A stretch of DNA of 43,511 bases. Origin: Oscillospiraceae bacterium. GTDB taxonomy: Bacteria; Bacillota; Clostridia; Oscillospirales; JAAYXM01. The stretch's first letter is position 1. Every line of letters starts with the position of its first letter. The notes under the pieces were generated by a model. The model made no database searches and was not told the DNA's origin. It was given only the letters and a program-made list of their open reading frames with translations. Positions 23,552 through 31,361 of the stretch are shown here, piece after piece. The position numbers and the translations under genes were made by a program. The stretch spans positions 1-43,511 of the forward strand of contig JAFSEA010000070.1 in assembly GCA_017435965.1 (NCBI GenBank), written 5' to 3'.

Positions 23552-24331
23552 ATGGCGAAACCTTCACTTAATAAGACAATAGAAAAAGCATCCAAACAGC
23601 AGAAAATGTTGGAGGATAAGAAACGAAAAGATGCACAAAAACAGGCGAGAGAAGCGGCACGAGAAGCCCAAAGAGTTGCTACTCGTGAAAGAGCATCTTC
23701 GATTGTAAATAACCAATCTTCTATAGACGGATTTCAAATTATGGATGCCACGGCAGAAGAAGTATTAAAATGTCTCTTAAGCTGCGAGCGTTCAGACGAA
23801 AACAGAGTATCGTTCAATAATGAGATTTTCCCAGCATATGTTCAGATGTCTATTGATTTAGAAGTGGAAAAGCAACTTCAATATGGGATGATTACAGGAC
23901 TGCACCCATATGGTGTAAGTGGTGGATGGCTAAACCTTCTTCCACAAGCACTTACATATTTCGAAGATAAAAAGAACGCTATCGAGCGTCAAAAGGAGAA
24001 AGAAAAAATGAGTACCGGAAACATCAACAATTATAACAACTACGGAAACATGGTGTTTGGGAACGTTTCTGACTCTACGCTGTCCGTCGATAACTCAATT
24101 CATCAAATTGAGAGGGATATAGAAGAACATGGCGGTGCAGATAAAGAAGTCCTCAAAGAATTATTGGACGATGTGAAAGAGTTAATAGAAAATATAGAGA
24201 TAAGTCGTTCCATTCCTAAACAGAAAAAACTTTACGAAAGATTAAACGAGCATATTGTTAAGCATGGTTGGTTTTATGGAGCTGTAGTTCAGTTGCTTGG
24301 AACTGCAGTTATGAATAGTTTAGGGGCATAA
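23552..24331 (+). CDS. Unknown 259-aa accessory-island protein with Gly/Asn hinge
   Basis: Not assigned to a named family. Residues 1-55 form a strongly charged Lys/Arg/Gln/Ala coiled coil. About 60-145 is a compact domain with LKCLLSCERSDEN and GLHPYGVSGGWLN. A hinge, GNINNYNNYGNMVFGNV, follows at about 155-172. The rest is a helical tail ending KHGWFYGAVVQLLGTAVMN. The hinge plus short amphipathic tail recalls effector-associated proteins in bacterial defence loci, which is only a resemblance. The ATG at 23552 is preferred over the GTG at 23540 because GGAGGGTGAG (23535-23544) lies just upstream. It ends the accessory island. Confidence 0.75.
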   Translation: MAKPSLNKTIEKASKQQKMLEDKKRKDAQKQAREAAREAQRVATRERASSIVNNQSSIDGFQIMDATAEEVLKCLLSCERSDENRVSFNNEIFPAYVQMSIDLEVEKQLQYGMITGLHPYGVSGGWLNLLPQALTYFEDKKNAIERQKEKEKMSTGNINNYNNYGNMVFGNVSDSTLSVDNSIHQIERDIEEHGGADKEVLKELLDDVKELIENIEISRSIPKQKKLYERLNEHIVKHGWFYGAVVQLLGTAVMNSLGA

Positions 24332-24334
24332 ATT

Positions 24335-24370
24335 AAGAGGAGCGACAGCAAAAATGCTGCCGATCCTCTT
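24335..24370. other. Long imperfect hairpin after the island's last gene
   Basis: Bases 24335-24350 pair with 24355-24370 with two mismatches and an AAAA loop. No T-run follows (CTTCATAAAAAG), so it is a weak terminator or RNA 3'-end stabiliser. Confidence 0.4.
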
Positions 24371-24655
24371 CATAAAAAGATACAATCACGATGGCAAGTA
24401 TTTCATATGCAAATCTTGACGGGAAGGCGTTTCATCGGTATAATACTGCTAAGTGGGTATTCCGCTACATAAACAACTGAATATGAATGTTCGACATTAT
24501 TAGGACTTAATTAGTTGGTTCATCTGACACGGTATCGGTACACCGGAAGTGCCGAACTGCTCCACCACGCCTTTGGTTCTGTTAGCTGGAGCTGTACGAA
24601 GCAGAACTCGACTTTGACAATAAAAACACGTTCGGATTTTTCCGGACGTGTTTTT
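24371..24655 (+). other. Non-coding stretch with possible structured RNA
   Basis: About 280 bp without a convincing gene. Two local hairpins can be drawn: CGGTAC with GTGCCG around 24526-24545 (one G-T pair), and GTTCTG with CAGAAC around 24575-24607. A strong terminator follows at 24622-24655. This could be a small RNA or the remains of a mobile element. An open frame at 24515-24724 runs through the terminator and has no family features. Confidence 0.3.
24622..24655. terminator. Strong terminator before the glycosidase-like gene
   Basis: A 15-bp stem (24622-24636 with 24641-24655, one G-T pair) with a TTTT loop and flanking A and T runs, usable in both directions. It insulates the next gene from the accessory island. 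Confidence 0.8.
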
Positions 24656-24691
24656 GTCAGAAAAATTCGCCGGATTTTACATTTTTTCATC

Positions 24692-24720
24692 TTTAAAGCG
24701 GCGATTTATTCTGTTATAAT
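24692..24720 (+). promoter_or_regulatory. Promoter of the 617-aa enzyme gene
   Basis: TTTAAA (24692-24697), a 17-bp spacer and TATAAT (24715-24720) give a predicted start near 24727. GAGGAGGAGA (24737-24746) is the ribosome binding site. Confidence 0.65.
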
Positions 24721-24751
24721 ATAGTTAAAATCATCCGAGGAGGAGATAGAA

Positions 24752-26605
24752 ATGGAAAGAGATATTGTTTTAAACGGTATTCATATAGGAGAACACTCCT
24801 TTGAACCGGATAAGGTTATTGATGAAATATATGAACGTTGCGTAAAGCCGGGACTTAACTTCGTAACCATCCGCACAAGAACAGACAGAGTGCCGCAGCA
24901 CTATTTTATCGAATGGGCAAAGTATCTTGCGGAAAACAAGATTTACTTTGTGTTCCTTTATACAGTTCAGCACGTTTCACCTGAGTTTGATTCACAGTTT
25001 GATAAAGAAACCGTTGATGAAATGAAGAGGGTGGCAGGTGAGTATTTCATAGGTGATATGATAGGTGAAACGGGAAGCTCCTTTGCCTGCAAATTCCCGG
25101 GATATTATCGGAATATCAAAAAGAGAAACGGTGATTCCACCGTTGAAATCAGAAGAAGAGCAAATGTTAAAGAAGCTCACGATGATTATGTAAAGAGCGT
25201 TTCAAAATTCATTGAGACTGACAAAAAACTCGGTATGCCGGATATCGTTTCAGTTGAAGCAACAGGACTTAACAAGTACAATGCGGAAGCGGGCGTCACA
25301 ATTCCGATGCTCGAGCTTATGTGCGGAAGCCCCGATATCCTTGTGTCATCACTCCGTGGCGTTGCACGCTCCATTGATTCAAAGCTCTGGGGTACATACG
25401 TTGCCCACGAATGGTACGGCGGTATGCGCCACGATGACCCTCTCAAGAGAAAGCGCCTTGAGCTTGCATATAAATATGCATACCTTGCAGGTACACAGGC
25501 ATATTGCCTTGAAAGCGGTGATGAGTGCATCGAATCTTATGGACATACTTTTGCCGGTGACTCTGAAATCTGCGAGGATTACCGCAAGGTGCTCTGCGAT
25601 ACAATGGAGCTTATAAAGAGTGATTTCCGCCCGAAGGGTGGACCAAAAGTCAAGGTTGCATTTGTTTCGGGTCTTCACGATGCCTGGGGCGGCTGGGGCG
25701 GAAGCTCTGTATGGAACGGCTTTGAAGGCGAAGAGTGGGGACATAATGAGGCAGAACATTCCTGGCGTATGGCAAGCGAAATCGGAACAAAGCGCACCTG
25801 GGAAGACATTGCAAACTACGGTGAGCAGGACCTTTCAACATACCCGGCTTACGGAATGTATGATATTATTCCGATAGAGGCTCCCGTTGATAAGCTTTCA
25901 AAATATGATTATCTCATATTCCTCGGCTGGAACTCGATGACAGAAGAGAATATGGATAAGCTCACAGAATATGTAAACCGTGGTGGCAGACTCCTTATGA
26001 GCGTGGCACACCTCAATAAAACAACAGTGCGTGGCGGAGCACTTGAGCTTCCGAGCACAGAAAAAATAGAAAAGCTCTTCGGAGTTCGTTTTGCAAACGA
26101 AATCCGCCGGACAAATGCAGGTGTTAAGTTTAAGTTTGAGGCAGAAGATAAAAAAATTCTCTACCCCGGATCAAAGAGCTTTATGTGTGACCCGATATAT
26201 TCTGCAGGTTATGCAAGTTGGGCGAAATTTGAGCTTTGCGGTGCATATGAAACAGCATTTGTAAGTGATACCTTCCTCCATGAGGAAAGCGATCTTCCTG
26301 CAGTGGTTGAAAACCGTGTAGGCAAGGGTATTGCAACTCTTGTTACCTGTGCAAACTACCCGGGACATCCTGCTCTCTATCCTCTCTACCGTGCAATGGT
26401 AAGAGAGATGATAACCGCATCTGCAAGAGATTGCGAAATCAAGGTACTGGGAAGTGACAGACTCCGCTGGTCGGTATATGAGGGCAACAAGGTATACCTC
26501 CTCAATACAGATTATGATATGCCAATAACCGTGAAGGTGATTTATAAAGACAGCGAACAGCTTGTAACTCTTAACTCCCTCGAAATGAAAACAATAGAGC
26601 TATAA
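24752..26605 (+). CDS. Putative cytoplasmic glycoside hydrolase, TIM barrel plus GATase-like domain
   Basis: A 617-aa protein without signal peptide, so it would act on imported oligosaccharides. Residues 1-295 look like a TIM barrel with conserved-looking acids Glu106 (IGETGS), Glu169 (SVEATG), Glu220 (AHEWYGG) and Glu254 (CLESGDE). The Glu220 context resembles a catalytic acid of clan GH-A enzymes. Residues about 300-500 resemble the GATase-like trimerisation domain of beta-galactosidases: KVAFVSG, then LIFLGWNSMTEENMDKL and YVNRGGRLL. A small beta domain ends the protein. No established GH family can be named from sequence alone. It has its own promoter and terminator. It could cleave products of the surface lyases, which is inference. 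Confidence 0.65.
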   Translation: MERDIVLNGIHIGEHSFEPDKVIDEIYERCVKPGLNFVTIRTRTDRVPQHYFIEWAKYLAENKIYFVFLYTVQHVSPEFDSQFDKETVDEMKRVAGEYFIGDMIGETGSSFACKFPGYYRNIKKRNGDSTVEIRRRANVKEAHDDYVKSVSKFIETDKKLGMPDIVSVEATGLNKYNAEAGVTIPMLELMCGSPDILVSSLRGVARSIDSKLWGTYVAHEWYGGMRHDDPLKRKRLELAYKYAYLAGTQAYCLESGDECIESYGHTFAGDSEICEDYRKVLCDTMELIKSDFRPKGGPKVKVAFVSGLHDAWGGWGGSSVWNGFEGEEWGHNEAEHSWRMASEIGTKRTWEDIANYGEQDLSTYPAYGMYDIIPIEAPVDKLSKYDYLIFLGWNSMTEENMDKLTEYVNRGGRLLMSVAHLNKTTVRGGALELPSTEKIEKLFGVRFANEIRRTNAGVKFKFEAEDKKILYPGSKSFMCDPIYSAGYASWAKFELCGAYETAFVSDTFLHEESDLPAVVENRVGKGIATLVTCANYPGHPALYPLYRAMVREMITASARDCEIKVLGSDRLRWSVYEGNKVYLLNTDYDMPITVKVIYKDSEQLVTLNSLEMKTIEL

Positions 26606-26611
26606 AAACAA

Positions 26612-26639
26612 AGAAGGATGCATTTTCTTGCATCCTTCT
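26612..26639. terminator. Bidirectional terminator between convergent genes
   Basis: A perfect 11-bp stem (26612-26622 with 26629-26639) and 6-nt loop lie between the convergent glycosidase-like gene and the SDR gene. Confidence 0.85.
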
Positions 26640-26641
26640 AT

Positions 26642-27652
26642 TTATATCTTACCTTCTCTTTTGAGCCAGGCTATTTCATCGCAGAGGGTTTCACGGTATG
26701 AACGGGTGGTATATCCAAGCTCCTTTCTTGCTTTTGTTGAATCAAACTTGTTATTTCTCGCAAGATTATAAACCGAGAAGGTGGTCATAAGTGGCTTTTC
26801 GCCCTTCTTTTTCGCTTTTTTCTCGAGAATTTTTGCAATGAAGATTGCCATTTTTATGGGAAGAAACATCTTTATTTTCTTGCATCCTGCCTCTTCAACA
26901 AGGATACGAGAAAAATCCTTGAAAGAAACCTCTTCGTTTGCAAGGATATAACAGTTTCCGCATTTTCCTTTGTCAGCGGCGGCAATAGCACCTGCGGCAA
27001 GGTCGCGTACATCGCAGAGATTGAATGAGCCGGCAATTCCAATGGGCATAGCACCCTTTATAATATCTATTGCGGTTTTTGTGGTTTCTCCGAACGCAAA
27101 ATCCTCAGGACCGAGAATACCGCTTGGATGAATAACGCAGGCATTCAGTCCTCTTTTTTTCACTGCATCAAGCACTACTTTTGTTGCAAGTGCCTTTGAT
27201 TGGCTGTAACAGCCAACAACGAGATTTTCATCAAAATCATATACCTCTTTTATGGGAGTGCCCTTCGGAAGCTCAGGGATGGCACCTGTACTGCTGCAGT
27301 ATACAAGCTTCTTGCATTCCTTGTGTTTGAGGCACATATCAATAATGTTATTTGTACCGCCCACATTTACATCAATAAGCTTCTGATTAAAATCGGGGTT
27401 TACAGTTACAATGCTTGCAATGTGAAGAACAATAGTATCGGTATTTTCGTCTACCGAAAAGAATCTTTCGAGAGATTCCATATCACAAAGATCACCCTCG
27501 CAGATTTCTGCGGCATCAGGAATGAATTTTGCCGCCTTATCACCGGGAAGAACAAAGGCACGGACGCTTTCCCCGCGCAGGATAAGCTCACGGCATATTG
27601 TGCCGCCAAGAAAACCGGCAGCTCCTGTTACAAGATACATAGTGTTTCGCAT
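26642..27652 (-). CDS. NAD-dependent epimerase/dehydratase (extended SDR)
   Basis: A 336-aa extended short-chain dehydrogenase/reductase, close in pattern to the dihydroflavonol-4-reductase/3-beta-HSD-like branch. The Rossmann motif GAAGFLG is at residues 10-16, the catalytic Tyr149 and Lys153 are in YSQSK, and Ser120/Ser121 precede them. This fold oxidises, reduces or epimerises nucleotide sugars or small carbonyls; the substrate here cannot be told. A GAGGA ribosome site lies about 10 nt before the ATG. It is transcribed alone, ending at the terminator at 26612-26639. A pair of TTAACAT-type boxes (27730-27747) upstream suggests control by the neighbouring response regulator. Confidence 0.85.
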   Translation of the reverse strand: MRNTMYLVTGAAGFLGGTICRELILRGESVRAFVLPGDKAAKFIPDAAEICEGDLCDMESLERFFSVDENTDTIVLHIASIVTVNPDFNQKLIDVNVGGTNNIIDMCLKHKECKKLVYCSSTGAIPELPKGTPIKEVYDFDENLVVGCYSQSKALATKVVLDAVKKRGLNACVIHPSGILGPEDFAFGETTKTAIDIIKGAMPIGIAGSFNLCDVRDLAAGAIAAADKGKCGNCYILANEEVSFKDFSRILVEEAGCKKIKMFLPIKMAIFIAKILEKKAKKKGEKPLMTTFSVYNLARNNKFDSTKARKELGYTTRSYRETLCDEIAWLKREGKI

Positions 27653-27729
27653 ATTTAATAGTCCTCATTTCAAAATCTTTCTTTTATGAGAATATAATAG
27701 CGAAAACTTATTTGGAAAGTGTTTTTGAT

Positions 27730-27747
27730 ATGTTTATGAAATGTTAA
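27730..27747 (-). promoter_or_regulatory. Response-regulator box pair upstream of the SDR gene
   Basis: On the minus strand, TTAACAT (27747-27741), 4 nt and TAAACAT (27736-27730) form a direct repeat of period 11 bp. This is the shape of OmpR/PhoB-family sites such as B. subtilis PhoP TTAACA boxes. Related pairs lie at 29953-29970 and 30369-30386. Confidence 0.5.
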
Positions 27748-27753
27748 TCATAG

Positions 27754-27783
27754 AAAAAATGCGGTGCATTTTCTGCACCGCAT
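27754..27783 (-). terminator. Terminator of the two-component operon
   Basis: A perfect 10-bp stem (27759-27768 with 27774-27783) with an A-run on the plus strand gives a U-run on the minus-strand RNA, 5 bp beyond the last stop codon of the operon. Confidence 0.85.
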
Positions 27784-27787
27784 CAGT

Positions 27788-28171
27788 TTATTTCATAAGT
27801 TCATCGGAAAGCTTGATTATCTCGGGGGCAATCCTCTCTCTTTCTGCTTTTGTCACCTTCAGATATATTGGATATGCAACTGAAACAACTGCAATTCCGA
27901 GAATTCCAATAATAATACCCGGAACAAACCAGAAGCCCATCCATACAAGACAGCAACACATTCCAACCCCTAAAATCAAAGCACCGAGGATTCCCACAAT
28001 AAGAGAAATAACTGTACCTTTGGTTGTAACGCTCCTGTCAAGCTTTCGAAGAAGCTCCATCTTGTCCTCTTCTGCAGGCATATATTTTTTTCTGATATTT
28101 GCAATTTCCGATTGCTGTTTTGCGGAATAGGTATAATTGAATGCTTCATTTGTGTTATTATTTTCTGTCAT
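27788..28171 (-). CDS. Small two-TM membrane protein in the two-component operon
   Basis: A 127-aa protein. Residues 1-48 are cytoplasmic and charged, with MPAEEDKMELLRKLDRSVT. Two hydrophobic helices lie at about 52-75 and 79-103, with a Cys-rich GMCCCLVW segment. A charged tail ends APEIIKLSDELMK. Similar proteins are widespread in Clostridia without a proven role and are sometimes mislabelled as dihydropteridine reductase. It lies 13 bp after the histidine kinase gene on the same transcript, so it may modulate the kinase or be an envelope stress target. That is inference from position. Confidence 0.75.
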   Translation of the reverse strand: MTENNNTNEAFNYTYSAKQQSEIANIRKKYMPAEEDKMELLRKLDRSVTTKGTVISLIVGILGALILGVGMCCCLVWMGFWFVPGIIIGILGIAVVSVAYPIYLKVTKAERERIAPEIIKLSDELMK

Positions 28172-28184
28172 ATTTGAATCTCCT

Positions 28185-29249
28185 TTATATGTTTTTCTTG
28201 AATTTGACGGTAAAGGTGCTTCCTTTTCCGATTTCGCTTTCTACATTTATTTCGCCCTGCATAATGTCAACAACGCGTCTTACAAGAGAAAGGCCGAGTC
28301 CGTTTCCCTGAACTGAATGGGAAGTATCTCCCTGATAGAACTTATCAAATATGCGAAGGCCTACCTCAGGCGACATTCCGCAACCGGTATCACGCACTTT
28401 GGCGGTGATATAATCTCCGTCACTTTTAAGGCTCACAAAAACCGTGCCGCCGTTTTCAGTGAACTTGATTGCATTTGAAAATAAGTTGTTCCATATATGG
28501 GAAAGAAGCTCTGCATCAGAGTTTATTTTCACTTCGTCTTCAATATCGGTTTCTATGTTGATATTCTTCTTCTCCCAGGAAGTCTCAAACTGCAGGAGAC
28601 ATTCGCAAATCTGCTCCGAAAGATTGTATTCGGCGGATTTGGGGAAAATCTGCTGATTCTCAAGCTTGTTGAGTTTTAAGATATTTGAAATGAGATTTGA
28701 AAGCCTTTTGCAGGAGTTTTCTATCTCATTTGCATATTGAAGTCGTTCTTCTTCGGTAATGTTTTCGGATTTTAAAAGTGTTGCATAGTTTGAGATAACC
28801 GAAAGCGGAGTTTTGAGCTCGTGGGAGACATTGGAAACAAAATCGTTGCGAAGTGTTTCAACGCTTGATAATTCCAGTGCCATCTTGTTTATACAGCTTA
28901 TAATCTCGTTGAAGCTCTCATCCCCGAAATGCTCATTTATGGGATTTAAGCGGATGTTGAAATCGCCCTGCATCATTTTTTCTGCCGCAACTGTGATTTT
29001 CTTCACCGGACGGTGAACTGTGAGCTTTCTTCGGGTAAAGTCGATGATAGTGAAAAGACCGCTGAGCAGAACTACATTCAGAAAAGTGATTTTTGCGGCA
29101 ACGCTCAGGTTTTCTTCCGTGAAGGTTATATCAAGACTCTTTGCTATGGTAGATAAAAAGAGCATCATACAGCAGGTTACAACGAATGCAACAAGCAGAA
29201 AAAAGATAAAATAGTGATTTATCGCTTTAAGAATCCGTTTGTATTTCAT
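28185..29249 (-). CDS. Sensor histidine kinase
   Basis: A 354-aa kinase with two TM helices (about 10-34 and 52-70) that leave a very short outside loop of under 20 residues, so it probably senses within the membrane or through a partner rather than binding a large ligand. A HAMP-like linker follows (about 72-130). The HisKA domain has the phospho-accepting His143 in VSHELKTP. The ATPase domain has the N-box (Asn255/Asn259), G1 box DTGCG (287-291) and G2 box GNGLGL (315-320). Its start overlaps the response regulator stop by 4 bp, so the two are translationally coupled. All catalytic boxes are present. Confidence 0.93.
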   Translation of the reverse strand: MKYKRILKAINHYFIFFLLVAFVVTCCMMLFLSTIAKSLDITFTEENLSVAAKITFLNVVLLSGLFTIIDFTRRKLTVHRPVKKITVAAEKMMQGDFNIRLNPINEHFGDESFNEIISCINKMALELSSVETLRNDFVSNVSHELKTPLSVISNYATLLKSENITEEERLQYANEIENSCKRLSNLISNILKLNKLENQQIFPKSAEYNLSEQICECLLQFETSWEKKNINIETDIEDEVKINSDAELLSHIWNNLFSNAIKFTENGGTVFVSLKSDGDYITAKVRDTGCGMSPEVGLRIFDKFYQGDTSHSVQGNGLGLSLVRRVVDIMQGEINVESEIGKGSTFTVKFKKNI

Positions 29250-29917
29250 TTCGGCACCGCCTTATATCCAAGTCCGTGAACCGTGACAATTTCAAAGGAA
29301 TCACAGCATGATAGCTTTGAACGGAGCTTTGTCATATAAACATCAACGGTGCGTGGGCTTGATTCCGTGTCAACGTCCCAGAATTCATCCATAAGCTGTG
29401 TTCTTGTAAACGTTTTTTTCGGATAGGATAAAAGCTTATAGAGAAGATTGAACTCACGCATTGTGAGGGGGATTTCTTCGCCGGAAAGATAGGCGGTATG
29501 CTCATCTGCATCCATAAGAAAATTGCCAAGCTCCAGCTTTTTTGCAGATGCGATTCCAAAGCGCCGCAGAAGTGCTCCTATGCGGAGAAGAAGCTCCTCA
29601 AGATCTATGGGCTTTATCATATAATCGTCGATTCCGACCCGATATCCTCTCTGCTTTGATGCGAAATCCTCTTTTGCCGTCATAAAAAGAATCGGGATAT
29701 CCTCGTTTAAACTACGCACGGTTTTTACAAATTCAAAGCCGTCAATCTTCGGCATCATAATGTCCGAGATAATCAGGTCAAACATTTTTTCATACATGGC
29801 ATCATAGGCATCCTCTGCATTGAGACAGCCTGTGGCAACATACCCGTTGCGATTTAGAAATGAACAGACGGTTTTGTTCAAATCGGAATCATCTTCAACT
29901 ACCAGTATCTGAAACAT
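29246..29917 (-). CDS. OmpR/PhoB-family response regulator
   Basis: A 223-aa two-domain regulator. The receiver domain has Asp9/Asp10, the phospho-accepting Asp52 (ISDIMMP), Thr80 and Lys102. The C-terminal winged helix includes LTMREFNLLYKLLSYPKKTFTR-type sequence and the end VHGLGYK. First gene of a three-gene minus-strand operon with the kinase and a small membrane protein. The RBS GGGAGG lies about 8 nt before the ATG. Its promoter region carries the same 7-mer boxes as two neighbouring minus-strand genes, suggesting autoregulation. Confidence 0.93.
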   Translation of the reverse strand: MFQILVVEDDSDLNKTVCSFLNRNGYVATGCLNAEDAYDAMYEKMFDLIISDIMMPKIDGFEFVKTVRSLNEDIPILFMTAKEDFASKQRGYRVGIDDYMIKPIDLEELLLRIGALLRRFGIASAKKLELGNFLMDADEHTAYLSGEEIPLTMREFNLLYKLLSYPKKTFTRTQLMDEFWDVDTESSPRTVDVYMTKLRSKLSCCDSFEIVTVHGLGYKAVPK

Positions 29918-29949
29918 AACTTCAACCTCCCGTGAGAATGTTTTATCAC

Positions 29950-29981
29950 ATTATACCATAGAAATGTTAAAGTTTTGTTTG
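29950..29981 (-). promoter_or_regulatory. Promoter and box array of the two-component operon
   Basis: The minus strand has TATAAT (29955-29950) but no good -35. Instead boxes of period 11 bp run upstream: ATGGTAT (29959-29953), TTAACAT (29970-29964) and CAAACAA (29981-29975). A perfect -10 with boxes in place of a -35 fits a promoter activated by an OmpR-type regulator. Confidence 0.5.
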
Positions 29982-29993
29982 TGTTTTTATATC

Positions 29994-30024
29994 AAAGGAC
30001 GAAGTTTTGTCACTTCGTCCTTTT
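29994..30024. terminator. Terminator of the small charged protein gene
   Basis: A perfect 11-bp stem (29994-30004 with 30013-30023) lies directly beyond the stop of the 81-aa gene on the minus strand, and separates it from the two-component operon downstream. Confidence 0.8.
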
Positions 30025-30028
30025 AAAA

Positions 30029-30274
30029 TTACTTCTTTGCGTTTGCAATTCTTTCCTCGGCGACCGCTGTCCGTTCTTTTGCTTCTGCAATCTGTTCATC
30101 ACGGGATTTCTGCATCATTTCTCTTCTCTTTTCAGGATTTCTCATTGCTTTTGCCTCTGCAAACTGTGCCTTTGATTCAGCTTTTACTGCCTGAAAATTT
30201 GCCTTGTCAGCCTCGTGCTGTGCCTTTGCGCTTTCCTTCATATCGCGGAATGCCTTCTTGAAAAATTCTCCCAT
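30029..30274 (-). CDS. Small charged coiled-coil protein
   Basis: An 81-aa protein made almost wholly of Lys, Glu, Ala, Arg and Gln, predicted as one long amphipathic helix or coiled coil: start MGEFFKKAFRDMKESAKAQH, end AEERIANAKK. No signal peptide or membrane helix. Similar short proteins occur in Clostridia next to two-component genes; function unknown. AAGG lies about 9 nt before the ATG. It has its own terminator and an upstream box pair like that of the response regulator operon, so it is a likely regulon member. Confidence 0.75.
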   Translation of the reverse strand: MGEFFKKAFRDMKESAKAQHEADKANFQAVKAESKAQFAEAKAMRNPEKRREMMQKSRDEQIAEAKERTAVAEERIANAKK

Positions 30275-30332
30275 TGTAAAATACCTTACCTTTCTTTCTT
30301 TGTTTTGTTTGTTTTCCTGATTGTTTGTCGGT

Positions 30333-30386
30333 ATTTTACAGGAGGATTGTTTTTGAGTTGTTTTTGAGATATTTATAAAATGTTAA
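30333..30386 (-). promoter_or_regulatory. Promoter and box pair of the small charged protein gene
   Basis: On the minus strand, TTAACAT (30386-30380), 4 nt and TAAATAT (30375-30369) repeat with period 11 bp. They end 7 bp upstream of the -35 position (ACAACT, 30361-30356), which is 17 bp from TAAAAT (30338-30333). The weak -35 with boxes just upstream suits activation by a response regulator. Confidence 0.5.
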
Positions 30387-30394
30387 TCTCAAAA

Positions 30395-30431
30395 ATAAAA
30401 GAGATTGAATCAAAATTTCAATCTCTTTTAT
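30395..30431 (-). terminator. Terminator overlapping the end of AraC-3
   Basis: A perfect 15-bp stem (30395-30409 with 30417-30431), 7-nt loop, then U-rich on the minus strand. The stop codon of AraC-3 (30418-30420) lies inside the stem. Confidence 0.8.
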
Positions 30432-31287
30432 AGATTATAAGCGGAATTTCACGGTTAAAGAGCTTATCGCGGTATTCCGTGGGGGTCATTCCGAAGGTTC
30501 TCGCAAAGGAGGAGGCAAAGGCTGTCGGACGTTTGAATCCTACCATCCGGGCAATTAAAGTTATCGGCAGGTCATAAGACATAAGAAGGTCGAGGGAACG
30601 TGAAAGTCTTATTGAATACAGATAGTTTATGGGCGTTATTTTATACATAGACTTGAATTTCTTCGCAAACGCAGTTCTTTCCATATGCGCAACGTTTGCA
30701 AGCTCTTCAAGGTCAATGTCACGGTTGCAGTTTGCATACATGAACTTCAAAACATTGATAAAAAGGGAATCGTACCCATCGTTCTTTGGTGATATTGTGG
30801 TTTTCGGAGCGTTTATGAGTGTTTCAAGGATTTTTTTCGAATTCTCATAAAGTGTGGGGAGTGTCAAATCATCAAATGACTTTGCAAGCTTTGCGTTGTT
30901 GACAAAAAGACTTTTCAGAGCTTCGTCACATTTGGTGCAGAAAGGAAGATTTCCAAACTTTGCGGCAAAATCATTATCCCGAATATAAATCTTGAGACTT
31001 ATTGAGGAAAACATTCCGCCAAACCGGTTTTTGGGTGAATGGAGAGTGTCGGGAGGATTGAAATAAACGTGCCCGGGAAGATATTCTATCGGACAACCGT
31101 CAATATAGGTGGTGAAGCTGTCACAATCATCCACAAAGACAAGACTGTAGTAGGGATGTGCATGGAGTGCGATTTCGGTAGGAGGCAGAGTGTCAACATT
31201 ACGTGCTTTTATTATTGAATTATCAATTGCAAACGCCTGCGTGACCGATGATGATGCCGAAATGATTTCAAAAGGATAATCGCACAT
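30418..31287 (-). CDS. AraC-family transcriptional regulator (AraC-3)
   Basis: A 289-aa regulator with an N-terminal cupin-like sensor (LHAHPYYSLVFVDD near residues 41-54; YFNPPDTLHSPKN) and a C-terminal double helix-turn-helix, the first around DLEELANVAHMERTAFAKKF and the second around ITLIARMVGFKRPTAFASSF. It is divergent from giant 3 with 159 bp between starts, so it most likely controls that gene. AAGGAGG lies 6-7 nt before the ATG. The terminator stem takes in its last codons. Confidence 0.9.
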   Translation of the reverse strand: MCDYPFEIISASSSVTQAFAIDNSIIKARNVDTLPPTEIALHAHPYYSLVFVDDCDSFTTYIDGCPIEYLPGHVYFNPPDTLHSPKNRFGGMFSSISLKIYIRDNDFAAKFGNLPFCTKCDEALKSLFVNNAKLAKSFDDLTLPTLYENSKKILETLINAPKTTISPKNDGYDSLFINVLKFMYANCNRDIDLEELANVAHMERTAFAKKFKSMYKITPINYLYSIRLSRSLDLLMSYDLPITLIARMVGFKRPTAFASSFARTFGMTPTEYRDKLFNREIPLIIYKRD

Positions 31288-31313
31288 AAAAACACCTCCT
31301 TCAAACTGATTAT

Positions 31314-31342
31314 ATTATGCCAAAAAAATATGCGTCTGTCAA
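31314..31342 (-). promoter_or_regulatory. Promoter of AraC-3
   Basis: On the minus strand, a perfect TTGACA (31342-31337), a 17-bp spacer and CATAAT (31319-31314) give a start near 31307, about 20 nt before the ATG. Confidence 0.7.
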
Positions 31343-31361
31343 TAAATATGCCAATTTGACG

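Noticed and set aside
24515..24724. 69-codon open frame on the plus strand after the accessory island
   Set aside because: It runs through the terminator hairpin and the -35/-10 boxes of the next gene, has no RBS, and no domain-like pattern.
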